From JAVBNT01 sp031551355 (GTDB taxonomy: Bacteria > Vulcanimicrobiota > CADAWZ01): a DNA stretch of 64,000 nt. The notes beneath the pieces are model-generated. The model saw nothing but the letters and a program-made list of their open reading frames with translations, was not told the origin of the DNA and searched no databases. Made by a program: the position numbers and the translations under genes. Of this stretch, positions 25,378 to 34,776 are shown piece by piece; positions within the stretch are counted from its first letter, which is position 1, and each line of letters starts with the position of its first letter. The stretch lies in contig JAVBNT010000036.1 in NCBI GenBank assembly GCA_031551355.1, positions 1 to 64,000 on the forward strand, read 5' to 3'.

Positions 25378-27171
25378 CTAATCGCTGAAAAGTCCCCGGA
25401 ACCGTTCCGGCTCCAGACCGACAATAACCTGTATTTCCTTGCCTTTTTCGGGAATGAAAATTTCCCAGCCGTTTTTATGCGCCTGTTCGGCGGAGATTTT
25501 CTCTCTGCTTTTCACTCTGACCAGCAGCCTTGTTTTTGCCGCCGGTGCTATTTTTTCGATATTGTCGGCTCCGCCCAGCACAAAGGTCATCAGTTCCAGT
25601 TCTTCCGCCGATGCTTCCGTGATTTCTTTGCTTTCGTGTTTTTGAACCTTGCCTCCTGATTTCAGAGCCTGCAAATCCGCTTGTGACAGTTCGGCGTCGT
25701 CCCCTGCCGTTCTCAGGTATGTTTCCATATCGGTCATGAGGTTGCCGGCCCGTGTTCCGAAAATGGCCTGGACTCCGTTGCCGGAGATGACCACACCTGC
25801 CGCGCCGAGAGATTTCAGTTTAGCTGCATTGACTTTTGCCGGATCGGCGACATTTATCCGCAGACGTGTGATGCAGGAATCAAGGTTGGTTATATTGCTC
25901 CTGCCTCCGAAAGCCAGAACCAGCTGCCGTGCCATTGCCGGTGCATTGCCGGTGTCCGCTGCAACTCCGGACTCGTCGGCATCTTCGCGTCCCGGTGTTT
26001 TGAAATTGAACTTCAGAATCATAAATCTGAACACCGAATAATATATGACGGCGTAAATCGGTCCAAGTATGAATGTCATCCACGGCTTGGTGTCCATTCC
26101 GTAGTAAAGCAGAAAATCAATGCCCCCCTGCGAAAAAGTGTAGCCCATCTTTACACCCAACAGGTTCATTGCCGCGAATGCCGTGCCGGTGAGGATATCG
26201 TGTATTATATAAAGAACCGGAGCAACGAACATAAAGGCGAATTCAATCGGTTCCGTGATCCCTGTCAGCAGTGAGGTTATGGCCGCCGATACCATTATTC
26301 CGCCTGTTTTTACCTTGTTTTCCGGTTTTGCGCAGTGCCATATGGCAATAGCCGCTGCCGGAAGACCCCACATTTTTGTCAGGAACCCGCCTGCGAGTAT
26401 ACCTGCAGTCGGATCACCGGCGAAGAACCTGTTTATGTCTCCGTGAACGATGGCTCCATGTTTTGCCGGATCGGCGTATGAGCCGATTTCAAAGAAAAAC
26501 GGTACGTTCCATACATGATGGAGTCCAAACGGCAAAAGCAGCCTTTCGACAACTCCGTATACAGTGCCGGCCATTACCGGGTTTGAATAGGCCGCCCAGT
26601 TGGAAAATATGGTTATTAAGTTCTGAACAGGAGGCCATACGAAGCTCATTAGGACTCCTATGCCGATGGCGGTTATTCCGGTGATGATCGGCACAAAGCG
26701 TTTTCCGGCAAAGAATGAGAGATACGGCGGCAATTCTATCCGGTAGTAGCGGTTAAAAAGCGCGGCCGCCACTCCTCCCATTACAATGCCGCCCAGAACT
26801 CCGGTGCCGATACTTTTCAAGCCGAATATCGTCTGTACCTGTCCATGAGACGGATCGGGGTTTAAGTGCAGCACGTTCAAAGCCATAATACTCATTGTCG
26901 CTATCATCACCATATACCCTACAGTTGCCGAGAGGGCCGATGTCCCGTCATTATTGGTGAAACCAAGAGCGACCCCGATCGTGAATATCAGCGGCAGATT
27001 ATCGAAGATAATGCCGCCGCCGGCTTTCATAATCTGGGAAACTATTGTCGGCATCCAGCTTAGCTCTGATGAGCCTACACCGAGAAGAATACCTGCTACC
27101 GGCAGTATGGCTACCGGAAGCATAAGTGATTTACCTATTTTCTGAAGAAAAGAGAATGCATTTTTAAACAT
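25378..27171 (-). CDS. ptsG: PTS glucose/N-acetylglucosamine-type EIICB with an extra degenerate EIIB domain
   Basis: 597 residues. Residues 1-390 are the EIIC membrane permease (KSLMLPVAILPVAGILLGVG, a GITEPIEFAFMFVAP signature). Residues 415-490 are EIIB with the phosphorylated Cys433 (NLDSCITRLRINV). Residues 525-597 are a second EIIB-like domain (FVLGGADNIEKIAPAAKTRLLV) where the Cys position is Ala545, so it cannot carry phosphate. EIICB imports and phosphorylates glucose or a related sugar. The gene is 13 bp downstream of the EIIA-HPr-EI gene, so two genes encode the whole relay. Glucose against GlcNAc specificity is not decided; the symbol is by similarity. Confidence 0.92.
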   Translation of the reverse strand: MFKNAFSFLQKIGKSLMLPVAILPVAGILLGVGSSELSWMPTIVSQIMKAGGGIIFDNLPLIFTIGVALGFTNNDGTSALSATVGYMVMIATMSIMALNVLHLNPDPSHGQVQTIFGLKSIGTGVLGGIVMGGVAAALFNRYYRIELPPYLSFFAGKRFVPIITGITAIGIGVLMSFVWPPVQNLITIFSNWAAYSNPVMAGTVYGVVERLLLPFGLHHVWNVPFFFEIGSYADPAKHGAIVHGDINRFFAGDPTAGILAGGFLTKMWGLPAAAIAIWHCAKPENKVKTGGIMVSAAITSLLTGITEPIEFAFMFVAPVLYIIHDILTGTAFAAMNLLGVKMGYTFSQGGIDFLLYYGMDTKPWMTFILGPIYAVIYYSVFRFMILKFNFKTPGREDADESGVAADTGNAPAMARQLVLAFGGRSNITNLDSCITRLRINVADPAKVNAAKLKSLGAAGVVISGNGVQAIFGTRAGNLMTDMETYLRTAGDDAELSQADLQALKSGGKVQKHESKEITEASAEELELMTFVLGGADNIEKIAPAAKTRLLVRVKSREKISAEQAHKNGWEIFIPEKGKEIQVIVGLEPERFRGLFSD

Positions 27172-27184
27172 TTCGGTAGCCTCC

Positions 27185-29740
27185 TTATCCGTTATTTTCT
27201 AAAAATGCCGCCGCCATTTTACGCACATCTGCAGCCGACATCATTTTTAATGCGTTTTGTGCAAGATTACGGCAGTCTTCAAGATTTAAGCTCCTGATTT
27301 CTGCTTTGACCTGAGGAAGAGCTGCCACGCTGACACTGAGCTCATCGACCCCAAGTCCGATGAGTATCGGTATTGCCGCCTTTTCACTTGCAAGTCCGCC
27401 GCATACGCCGACCCATTTACCGTGTTTATGGGCTCCTTCGGCTGTTTTGGCAATCAGTGACAGAACAGCCGGATGAAGGCCGTCGGCCATTTTTGCCAGT
27501 CTCGGATGCCCGCGATCGATTGCCAGTGTGTATTGCGTCAGATCGTTGGTGCCGATTGAGAAAAAGTCTACTTCTGCGGCAAAGGCTTCGGCAAGCACTG
27601 CCGCGGAAGGGACTTCAACCATAATGCCGACAGAGACTTCGTTATTTATGGCCAGTTCTTTTTTTTGTTGCTCGACCATTTTGCGCGCCAGTCTGATTTC
27701 TTCGATCGTTGAAACCATCGGAAACATTATATGCAGTTTGCTGTATGGTGAAGCCGAAAGTATAGCCCCGATTTGTGACTGTAAAAGTTCCGGCGCGACC
27801 ATATTTAGCCTGATGCCGCGAACTCCCAGGAACGGATTTACTTCTGAAGGAAGCGGCATATATGCCAGCGGTTTGTCACCTCCGACATCGAGGGTTCTGA
27901 CGACAAGATCCCGGTCTTTGCCGAGCGCCTGGGCTATTGCCGTGTACACTGCCGCCTGCTCTTCCCCGGAAGGCGCTTCGCTGCGCTGCAGGAAAAGGAA
28001 TTCAGATCTCAGCAGGCCGACTCCTTCGCCGCCCAGTCTGACGCTTTCCTCGGCTTCCGCAAGCCCGCTGATGTTGGCTACGACTTTAACCCTGTGTCCA
28101 TCTGCAGTCACGGCCGGAGCCGATGCCTCCTCAAGATTTTTCTTTCTTTCCAGGGCAATTTTATTTTGCAGCTCGTTTAACCTGTCTATTTCATCCTGTG
28201 TCGGATTTAGCCTTAATTCCCCTCTGTCTCCGTCTAGGATGGCCATTGTTTCCTGTTTTATTTCCAGGGCCCTTTCCTCAATGGCGGCAATGGCGGGAAT
28301 GCCCGCCGATCGGGCAAGTATTGATGCATGACTGGTAGCGCCGCCGCCGGTAGTGCAGAAACCGAGCACACGCCCACGGTCGAGTGAAGCCGTGTCGGAA
28401 GGGCTAAGATCTTCGGCGACAAGTATGCTGCCCGGCGGTATTTCTTTTTTTGCGGCATTTTCTCCGGTTAAATGCACGAGAACCCTTCGGCCGACGTCGA
28501 GAATGTCGTTGGCCCGCCCGGCCAGAAGTTCATTATTGAGATTGCGCAGAATATCCGCCTGAGCGTTATATGCCTGATGCCAGGAAAACGCGGCGCTTTT
28601 TCCCGCCGACATATCTTCTTCCGTGGCTGCCAGCAAATCCGGATCTTCCAGTAATTCCTGATGGGCGGCGAAGATTGCCGCCTTGCCGACATCAGCGGAA
28701 TTTCGCAGACGGTTTTGCAGCTCGGAAAGTTCTATTTTCGACTTGTTGAGGGCGCTGAGGAATTTTTCCCGTTCCTTTGTGCGGCCTTCGCTTTCCTCTT
28801 TTATTTCTATGTCGTCCTGCTTCAGCCGATAAATTTTGCCGGCTACAATTCCCGGGGAAGCGGATACGCCTTTGAGGATGTTGGGATCGGAAGATTTTTC
28901 AATGTCCGGCTTTTGCTGTAAAGGCGGTTTCGGTTCTGGAGGTGCTCCGTGCAGACTTTCTCCAAGGCCCGATCTTATCAGAGACTGCAGCGATTCTATT
29001 GCCTGTGCTGCGTCGGTGCCGTTTGCGCGCAGGCGGATCCTGTCCTGATATTTGACATCAAGACCCATAATGGCGACGACGCTTTTGGCATTTGCCTCCC
29101 TGCCGTCCTTGAGCATTTTTATATCCGAGGCAAACCGTTTGGCGCTGTTCGTTAAAACGGCAGTGGGTCTGGCGTGTAGGCCCTGGGGATTCAGAATTCG
29201 TATATCTTGTGATTCAAGCGATGATGACTCTTCTTTTTGTTCCGGAACATAGTTGGCTTTTATCAGCTTTAGCTTAAGTATCTCCGTTTTTCCGGCTTCA
29301 GCCATCCCTGAGGACGGGAGATATTCGGCAATTTTTTCTCCGTTTGAGATAACTATCTGCGTCAGCAGACTGGCGGCATTTTTTGTAAGAAAATCGGCGT
29401 CGAAAACGATTAGCGTGTCTCCGGTATTGACGGTGTCGCCTTCCTTTACTTTCGGTGTAAAGCCTTTGCCTTTGAGATTGACGGTGTCGAGGCCGATATG
29501 AATCAGAACTTCTATGCCTTCAGGAGTTGTTATCGTCAGTGCATGGTGTGACTTGTGCAGCAATGTAACTTTGCCCTTGCAGGGAGATAGCAGGGTTTCT
29601 GTTACGGGATCAATTGAAATGCCGTCGCCGACCATTTTTTCGGCAAAAGTCGGATCCGGGACTTTTGTTATCGGAACGAGCGGGCCCGATAACGGCGCCA
29701 GGAGTATTATAAATTCGTTTGCGGAATTGCTGTTACCCAT
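27185..29740 (-). CDS. PTS EIIA(Glc)-HPr-Enzyme I fusion
   Basis: 851 residues in three modules. EIIA (1-155) has phospho-His81 (EVLIHIGLDTV); HPr (about 175-260) has His189 (GLHARPT); Enzyme I (285-851) has His471 (GGATSHASILARSAG) and later the PEP-binding GTNDLTQYTLA and GVCGGLAS. It takes phosphate from PEP through EI, HPr and EIIA to the EIIB Cys of the next gene. ATG 29740 sits behind AAGGAGG. All three active His residues are present. The HPr has NAKSVVAIMGLDV, where the regulatory Ser46 region would be, so kinase control is possible but no kinase gene is in the window. Confidence 0.95.
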   Translation of the reverse strand: MGNSNSANEFIILLAPLSGPLVPITKVPDPTFAEKMVGDGISIDPVTETLLSPCKGKVTLLHKSHHALTITTPEGIEVLIHIGLDTVNLKGKGFTPKVKEGDTVNTGDTLIVFDADFLTKNAASLLTQIVISNGEKIAEYLPSSGMAEAGKTEILKLKLIKANYVPEQKEESSSLESQDIRILNPQGLHARPTAVLTNSAKRFASDIKMLKDGREANAKSVVAIMGLDVKYQDRIRLRANGTDAAQAIESLQSLIRSGLGESLHGAPPEPKPPLQQKPDIEKSSDPNILKGVSASPGIVAGKIYRLKQDDIEIKEESEGRTKEREKFLSALNKSKIELSELQNRLRNSADVGKAAIFAAHQELLEDPDLLAATEEDMSAGKSAAFSWHQAYNAQADILRNLNNELLAGRANDILDVGRRVLVHLTGENAAKKEIPPGSILVAEDLSPSDTASLDRGRVLGFCTTGGGATSHASILARSAGIPAIAAIEERALEIKQETMAILDGDRGELRLNPTQDEIDRLNELQNKIALERKKNLEEASAPAVTADGHRVKVVANISGLAEAEESVRLGGEGVGLLRSEFLFLQRSEAPSGEEQAAVYTAIAQALGKDRDLVVRTLDVGGDKPLAYMPLPSEVNPFLGVRGIRLNMVAPELLQSQIGAILSASPYSKLHIMFPMVSTIEEIRLARKMVEQQKKELAINNEVSVGIMVEVPSAAVLAEAFAAEVDFFSIGTNDLTQYTLAIDRGHPRLAKMADGLHPAVLSLIAKTAEGAHKHGKWVGVCGGLASEKAAIPILIGLGVDELSVSVAALPQVKAEIRSLNLEDCRNLAQNALKMMSAADVRKMAAAFLENNG

Positions 29741-30160
29741 CGTTGCCTCCTTATTTGTTCAGAGACCGGGGTGTAAAATTTTCCGACGTTTTTTTAGCAT
29801 AATGGTAGTTCCCCCGTGTCCCTTTTTTAATATTGCCGTCAACAGATGATTTCTCCTCCAGAATTTGCCAAGGTAATATTTACAGTTATATTTTTATTGC
29901 CCTGATATTATGTAGATTGTTGATTTTGTAAAAAGTTTCAAAGAGCATTGAAATAAAAATAAAGCCCTTTTGCATCACTTCGGACTTTACCTTTTAGAGC
30001 AATTTGCATTCTATCTGTCACTAAAATTTTTGGAAAGACGGCGTTAGCCGTCATCGCGAGCGCAGCGCGGCGAACCAGTATTTTATGGATTGACCGATGT
30101 CGGTTGTTTGTCAAGGAGTATGACAATTTGATTTCAAGCTGCTCTAGCCGCCTTTGTTTA
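29741..30160. other. 420-bp intergenic region
   Basis: Upstream of the PTS fusion gene and downstream of modC. It contains a dispersed repeat at 30037-30078 (GACGGCGTTAGCCGTC hairpin, then CATCGCGAGCGCAGCG and GGCGAACCAG). A TTGACG that could act as a -35 toward the PTS lies near 29850 but I find no matching -10. No gene or RNA is evident. Confidence 0.4.
30037..30078. repeat. Dispersed TCATCGCGAGC...AACCAG repeat
   Basis: A short perfect hairpin (GACGGC/GCCGTC) is joined to a GCGAGCGCAGCGCGGCGAACCAG unit. Related units are at about 7700, 13245 and 25145. Confidence 0.55.
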
Positions 30161-30880
30161 TCAATTTAAAGAAGGAACCGTCAACAACTCCCTGATTTCG
30201 TCGTTTACCGGTTTTTTTGCTATTTCAGTAAAAGTTCCCGATTGTATTATTCTTCCATTGGAAAAAACGAACATTCTATCGGCCAGTATTGATGCTTCCA
30301 ATATATCATGGGTCACAAGTAAAACCGGTATCTCAAGCCGCTTTAAAAAAGTGGTAAGACACTCGATCATTTTCTTTTTGGTGATGGCATCAAGAGCGGA
30401 AAAGGGCTCATCGAGCAGAAGTATTTTCGGATTTCGCAGTATCGCTCTGGCTATTGCCGCTCTTTGCTGCTGGCCCCCTGAAATTTTATCCGGATATTTG
30501 CCTGCCTGTTCACTGATATTTAAAACCTGCATAAGATTTTCACAACGCTCCGCTGCTTCCGTTCTGTCCATTCCCTTGCCGCCGTAGAGAATGTTTTGTC
30601 TGACCGTCATATGGGGAAACAGTGAATGATTTTGAAATACATAACCAACACCGCGTTTTTGTGCGGGAATATTTATTTTATTGGCACTGTCGAATATTGC
30701 CTTGCCGTCAAATTTTATATAGCCGTTATCCGGTTTTTCCAGCCCGGAAATTATTTTTAAAGTCATGGATTTACCGGAGCCGGACAAGCCGAAACAGACT
30801 GAAATACCGGGTAAGGCAGTAAGTTCCGTGTCCATTGCAAAATTTTTTAGTTTTTTGGTTATTTTCAGTTCAAGACTCAT
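30161..30880 (-). CDS. modC: Molybdate ABC transporter ATPase
   Basis: 239 residues from ATG 30880, which overlaps the last 11 bases of modB; the open frame extends upstream without support. Walker A is GLSGSGKS, the signature is SGGQQQRAAIARA, and Walker B is ILLLDEPFSALD. The C-terminal molybdate-binding TOBE domain of long ModC proteins is absent. It powers molybdate (or tungstate) import with ModB and ModA. It is the last gene of modABC. Confidence 0.92.
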   Translation of the reverse strand: MSLELKITKKLKNFAMDTELTALPGISVCFGLSGSGKSMTLKIISGLEKPDNGYIKFDGKAIFDSANKINIPAQKRGVGYVFQNHSLFPHMTVRQNILYGGKGMDRTEAAERCENLMQVLNISEQAGKYPDKISGGQQQRAAIARAILRNPKILLLDEPFSALDAITKKKMIECLTTFLKRLEIPVLLVTHDILEASILADRMFVFSNGRIIQSGTFTEIAKKPVNDEIRELLTVPSLN

Positions 30881-31538
30881 TTTTCCGTTCCATTTTTCTA
30901 TATACAAATATAAACAAGCCGGAAATTATCAGCAGTATAAACGCCAGCATATGGACTTTTTCCATTTCGCCGCTGCTGGCATACAGGTAAATAGCTAATG
31001 GAATTGTTGTTGTTTTTCCCGGTATATTGCCGGCTAGCATAACCGTGGCTCCAAATTCCCCGAGCGCTCTTATAAAGGCCAGTATTATTCCGGCGAAAAT
31101 GCCCTTTTTTGCCAGCGGCAAAATCACGTTGAGGGCCGTTTCGGCTTCCGAGTATCCCAGTATGGTGGATGTATGAATCATCGTTTTGTCGACCGATTCA
31201 AAAGCGGCCTTTGCTCCGATGATCATCAGCGGCGTGGCCACTACGGAAGCGGCAATCACGGCGCCGGTCCAGCTGAACATCACTCCGTTTCCTGTTATAC
31301 TGTAGATTATTTTACCAAGGAATCCATTTTTCCCGAAAAGCATCATAAGATAGTAGCCGGTTACTGTAGGTGGAAGTGCTATCGGTAGAATCATCACCGT
31401 TTCCAGAGTATTTTTGCCCCAAAACTTTTTAAATGCCAGTATATATGCGGCAAAGCCCCCGAATACGGCGGCAAACAATGTCGATATCAGCGTTACTTTC
31501 AGTGACAGTACGATTGCAAAAAGTGTGTTTTTATCCAT
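30870..31538 (-). CDS. modB: Molybdate ABC transporter permease
   Basis: 222 residues with about five or six membrane helices and the binding-protein-dependent permease loop (IIRALGEFGATVMLAGNIPG-like segment, EFGATVMLAGN). The EAA-type loop contacts ModC. It overlaps modA by 8 bp and modC by 11 bp, which shows tight cotranscription and probable translational coupling. Confidence 0.93.
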   Translation of the reverse strand: MDKNTLFAIVLSLKVTLISTLFAAVFGGFAAYILAFKKFWGKNTLETVMILPIALPPTVTGYYLMMLFGKNGFLGKIIYSITGNGVMFSWTGAVIAASVVATPLMIIGAKAAFESVDKTMIHTSTILGYSEAETALNVILPLAKKGIFAGIILAFIRALGEFGATVMLAGNIPGKTTTIPLAIYLYASSGEMEKVHMLAFILLIISGLFIFVYRKMERKNES

Positions 31539-32310
31539 TTGTAAACCCGTGTTTTTTGAAAATACTTTTACTGTTTTCCGTCTGCAGGAATTTGATAAAT
31601 TTTTTGGCTTGTGCTTTTTTGCCTGAAGCGGCGGTTATTGCCGCAAAATATTTGATTGGTCCTGTAGAGTTTTTTGGAAACGTATATACGACTTTTGTTT
31701 GCGGCGTTGCGATTGCGTCGGAAAGAAATGCTATACCCAGGTCGGTTTCGCCCATCGCCGCGTAACTTGCAACCTGTCTGACATTTTCACCGTAAATGAA
31801 TTTAGGCGTTAGTTTTTCATAGATGCCTTTTTTAGAGAAAGCTTTTTTTCCCCAACCTCCGGAGGCAACCGTGTCAGGATTACCGATGGCGATTGTTTTT
31901 ATTGCGGGTGAGCAGAGATCTTCCATTTTAGAGAGCTTTACTGCCGATTTTTTATTGGCAATGATGACGAGGGTATTTGAGGCGATCATTGCTTTAGAGT
32001 CCGGTTCCAGAAGTTTCTGTATTTTACCGATTTCATCTTCCGTGGCCGGTATAAAGATGTCTGCGCCGGCGCCGGCCTCTATCTGTGCACGCAACTGTCC
32101 GGACCCGCCGAAGTTGAGAACTATTTTTGTTCGGGGATTATTCGTTTCATATTTCCCGGCAATTTCGCTAAGTGCATCTTTCATACTCATAGCGGCTGAG
32201 ACTATTATTTCAGTTTTTGTGTTTGCCGCAAGTGTCCGGACGGAGATTGTTGAGAGCAGAAATATTACTGCCGTCATAAGAAAGATATTTATTGATTTAG
32301 ATATTTTCAT
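31531..32310 (-). CDS. modA: Periplasmic molybdate-binding protein
   Basis: 259 residues. A signal peptide (FLMTAVIFLLSTISVRTLAA) is followed by the ModA fold: IIVSAAMSMKDALSEIA, LNFGGSGQLRAQIEAGAGADIFI and SGKKAQAKKFIKFLQT. The Ser/Thr-lined oxyanion pocket (SAAMS, GGSGQL) fits molybdate or tungstate. CTGGAG 8 bases before ATG 32310 supports the start. First gene of modABC, behind the promoter at 32367-32395. Confidence 0.93.
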   Translation of the reverse strand: MKISKSINIFLMTAVIFLLSTISVRTLAANTKTEIIVSAAMSMKDALSEIAGKYETNNPRTKIVLNFGGSGQLRAQIEAGAGADIFIPATEDEIGKIQKLLEPDSKAMIASNTLVIIANKKSAVKLSKMEDLCSPAIKTIAIGNPDTVASGGWGKKAFSKKGIYEKLTPKFIYGENVRQVASYAAMGETDLGIAFLSDAIATPQTKVVYTFPKNSTGPIKYFAAITAASGKKAQAKKFIKFLQTENSKSIFKKHGFTNG

Positions 32311-32362
32311 TGTGATTACTCCAGTTTTTTGCCGGTTATTATGGGACTGTTTGCGATTACTT

Positions 32363-32395
32363 CGATATATTATTAAAAATACAGCGAAAAGTCAA
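32363..32395 (-). promoter_or_regulatory. mod promoter with overlapping ModE-like operator
   Basis: Read leftward: TTGACT at 32395-32390, a 17-bp spacer, and TAATAT at 32372-32367. Overlapping the spacer and -10 is the imperfect palindrome CGCTGTAT - 8 bp - ATATATCG (32386-32363). Its half-sites match at 6 of 8 positions and have the TATAT-type form of ModE operators. Binding there would block the promoter when molybdate is plentiful. A ModE-like protein is encoded 2 kb away. Confidence 0.55.
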
Positions 32396-32457
32396 GAAAG
32401 TATTTTGTTTACGTTTCCCGGTAGCGGTTATTCCAAATTTTAAAGAAGGTGTTAGTT

Positions 32458-33954
32458 ATGAAATATATTGTTTTTGCATTTTTGTTTTTATTTATTTCAG
32501 TTTTTGCCTTTGGCTGTAATAGCGGGGGGAATTCTCTTTTCGGATCGTCGGCAGATGTACTGCCCGGTTTTCCTTTGAATCAACCACAGGAACCGGCGCC
32601 GGAACATGAACCGCAGAGTGTCCCGGTATTGATCTCGGGCCATATTGTTGATCTTGACGGGAACCCTGTTCCCGGGGTTAACGTATCTTCCGGCAAGGAT
32701 GCGGATGTGGTTATAAGCGATGCTCAGGGAGCCTTTTCCATAAGTATTCCTGCCTTGCCTGCCAGTACCGTTAATATCGATTTTCAGAAACCGCCTTACC
32801 TTATTCATTCGCTTCCGGTAACTTTTGATGCAACCCTGAATCCGTCTTATGAGGATGGTGTAAGGGCTTATATACCGTTTAGCGCCGAAAATATCACGAA
32901 TATTATCTCTTCGCTGCAGGTTCAGGGGATAACACCTGTTGGTGCCGTTACATCGCCTGACGGAAAGTTTTTGTATATCAGCGATTTTTTTGACAATAAA
33001 GTCAAGCGTTTGGAACTGGCTACACTGGTGGTTACGGATATTGCCGGCGGTGGAATCCTTGAGGAGGGGGCAGGGGATTCGGTTCGTATAGCCTCTCCCT
33101 GGGGGATTGCTGTTTCTGCTGACGGAGATGTGCTCTATGTAGGCACCAGGGACAATTATCAGGCAAATGTTCTTAAAAGAATTACCGGTGTAAAAAATGC
33201 GCTTTCATCTTCAGATGTTGATGTCATTACATTGGCCGGTTCCGGTATAGGCGATGTCGACGGTCCGGGTAATGAGGCAAAATTTGAACTTTTATCGGGG
33301 ATGGTTCTTGCACCTGGTGATGATACTTTGTATATCTGTGACGAGCATGCTTTTAAAATAAAAAAGGCCGTAAACGTCAAAACGGCTGTGTCTTCCTCTG
33401 ATATAACCGTTTCCACTGTGGCCGGATCGGTTTCGGGATCTGATGACGGTCCGGCTTTGTCGGCAACGTTTATGGCTCCTTATATGCCTGTATTGTCAAA
33501 GGACGGCAACGTTTTGTATGTAACCGATCTTTTGAGTGGAAAAATCAGGAGCGTTTCCGGTCTTGCGGACTCCGTAAATATTATTGTTTCTACAATTGCC
33601 GGCGGTGGTTCCACGGATACGGCCTCCGGACCGGTGCAGGGTGGGCTTGCCATGCTCGGAAAACCTATTGCCATGGTATTGTCTGCCGACGGCAATTCGC
33701 TTTATTTTACCGATTTTACCGGGCATAAAGTAAAGAAAATCACCGGCGTGGCCACCGCTGTGGACGGGAACGATACTGTTGTTACTGATTTTGCCGGCAA
33801 TGGTAATGTTGGATATGCCGATGGCCCCGGAGAACAGGCTGAGTTTCAGATTAGCGTCTATGGAATGGCCATTTCTGCCGACGACGGTGTCATTTATGTT
33901 CTGGATCCCGGCCAGACATTTCCCGTTCGCAGAATTGTCGCGGCTGAGAAGTAG
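32458..33954 (+). CDS. Lipoprotein with carboxypeptidase-regulatory-like domain and NHL-type beta-propeller
   Basis: 498 residues from ATG 32458 (GAAGGT upstream). Signal and lipobox FAFGC place it at the membrane. Residues about 55-105 form a beta-sandwich of the carboxypeptidase-regulatory type (ISGHIVDLDGNPVPGVNVS). The rest is repeated blades such as SPDGKFLYISDFFDNKVKRLE and SADGNSLYFTDFTGHKVKKI, a six-bladed NHL/YncE-like propeller. Such proteins bind partners or ligands rather than catalyse; nothing here indicates the target. It diverges from modA, so the 147-bp gap holds both promoters. Confidence 0.85.
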   Translation: MKYIVFAFLFLFISVFAFGCNSGGNSLFGSSADVLPGFPLNQPQEPAPEHEPQSVPVLISGHIVDLDGNPVPGVNVSSGKDADVVISDAQGAFSISIPALPASTVNIDFQKPPYLIHSLPVTFDATLNPSYEDGVRAYIPFSAENITNIISSLQVQGITPVGAVTSPDGKFLYISDFFDNKVKRLELATLVVTDIAGGGILEEGAGDSVRIASPWGIAVSADGDVLYVGTRDNYQANVLKRITGVKNALSSSDVDVITLAGSGIGDVDGPGNEAKFELLSGMVLAPGDDTLYICDEHAFKIKKAVNVKTAVSSSDITVSTVAGSVSGSDDGPALSATFMAPYMPVLSKDGNVLYVTDLLSGKIRSVSGLADSVNIIVSTIAGGGSTDTASGPVQGGLAMLGKPIAMVLSADGNSLYFTDFTGHKVKKITGVATAVDGNDTVVTDFAGNGNVGYADGPGEQAEFQISVYGMAISADDGVIYVLDPGQTFPVRRIVAAEK

Positions 33955-34326
33955 CTGCTATAAAATTAAGTAATTGTGTTACGTAACAGAATGGAAAGTT
34001 CCTCACTGAGATATGCAGAACACAGAGAAGGATTGTTTTCCTATGTATAAGAGTGATCACACTGTTATTGAATTAGTTCTTTGTCATGCCGAGTTTGACG
34101 TTTTTTGGATATTCAAGGGTAGTTTCTATCTGTCTCTCACAGAGGGCGTAGAGCTCACAGAGGTAAACACCTGTAAAAACTTTCTGTGTCCTCTTCTTTT
34201 CTGTGAGAACCTTTTTTCTCTTGATTTGATGACTTTGACAGTGAAATGTTTCCTGATTGCATTGCCGGCAATATTTTCGATAATTATTTTAGTGATTTCC
34301 GTGTCTCCGTGAGAGACGGCCTTGTG
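33955..34326. repeat. 372-bp gap filled by 'cacagag' repeats
   Basis: CCTCACTGAG...GAACACAGAGAAGG at 34001-34032 and CTCACAGAGGGCGTAGAGCT through CCTCTTCTTTTCTGTGAG at 34137-34210 form inverted, degenerate copies. The same unit type is near 5232, 25253 and 48699. A GTTACGTAAC palindrome is at 33978-33987. The open frames here are low-quality and I call no gene. Confidence 0.55.
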
Positions 34327-34707
34327 TTATTTTTCAGTTGTTTGCCGGTTTAGTTTGTTTATAAAATTATGGTATTCTTTTTGGGAAAATTCATTTATCA
34401 GATAGTTATATTCCGTATAGAGTCTGATGAGTTTGCGTGCGAATGCGGTCAGTTCCGCCCCCCCATGTTCTGCCCCGCCGATGCGTGTTGTTATTAGCGG
34501 TTCGCTGAAATTTTGCTGCAGCGTTTTGAGCATTTTCTGGGCTTTGGCATATGACATATTGTTCATTGCTCTGGCGGCTTTGCTGATCGATTTATGTCTG
34601 CCGATATTTTGCAGCAGCAGCAGAGGACCGGGGCCAAAAAAAGCCGAGCCTTTGCTGTCGGTTATTGATATTTTTATTTTCGCTTCAGAATTTTCCAGTT
34701 CCGTCAT
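34327..34707 (-). CDS. Stand-alone ModE-type winged-helix regulator
   Basis: 126 residues that match the N-terminal DNA-binding part of ModE (GPGPLLLLQNIGRHKSISKAARAMNNMSYAKAQKMLKTL, then LITTRIGG...GGAELTAFARKLI). No molybdate-binding TOBE/Mop domain is attached. It probably controls molybdate uptake or molybdoenzyme genes; the ModE-like site before modA is an obvious target. Without a metal-binding domain its sensing mechanism is unclear. Leftward, single gene. Confidence 0.85.
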   Translation of the reverse strand: MTELENSEAKIKISITDSKGSAFFGPGPLLLLQNIGRHKSISKAARAMNNMSYAKAQKMLKTLQQNFSEPLITTRIGGAEHGGAELTAFARKLIRLYTEYNYLINEFSQKEYHNFINKLNRQTTEK

Positions 34708-34776
34708 TTTGTATGCTTTTTCGTCATTGGGGATTGCTCCGGTATTTTATTATTTTTTTCTCCAAATTTCATTATC

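Noticed and set aside
34013..34312. 99-codon rightward frame in the repeat-filled gap
   Set aside because: It is built over degenerate 'cacagag' repeats, lacks a binding site and shows no protein-like pattern.
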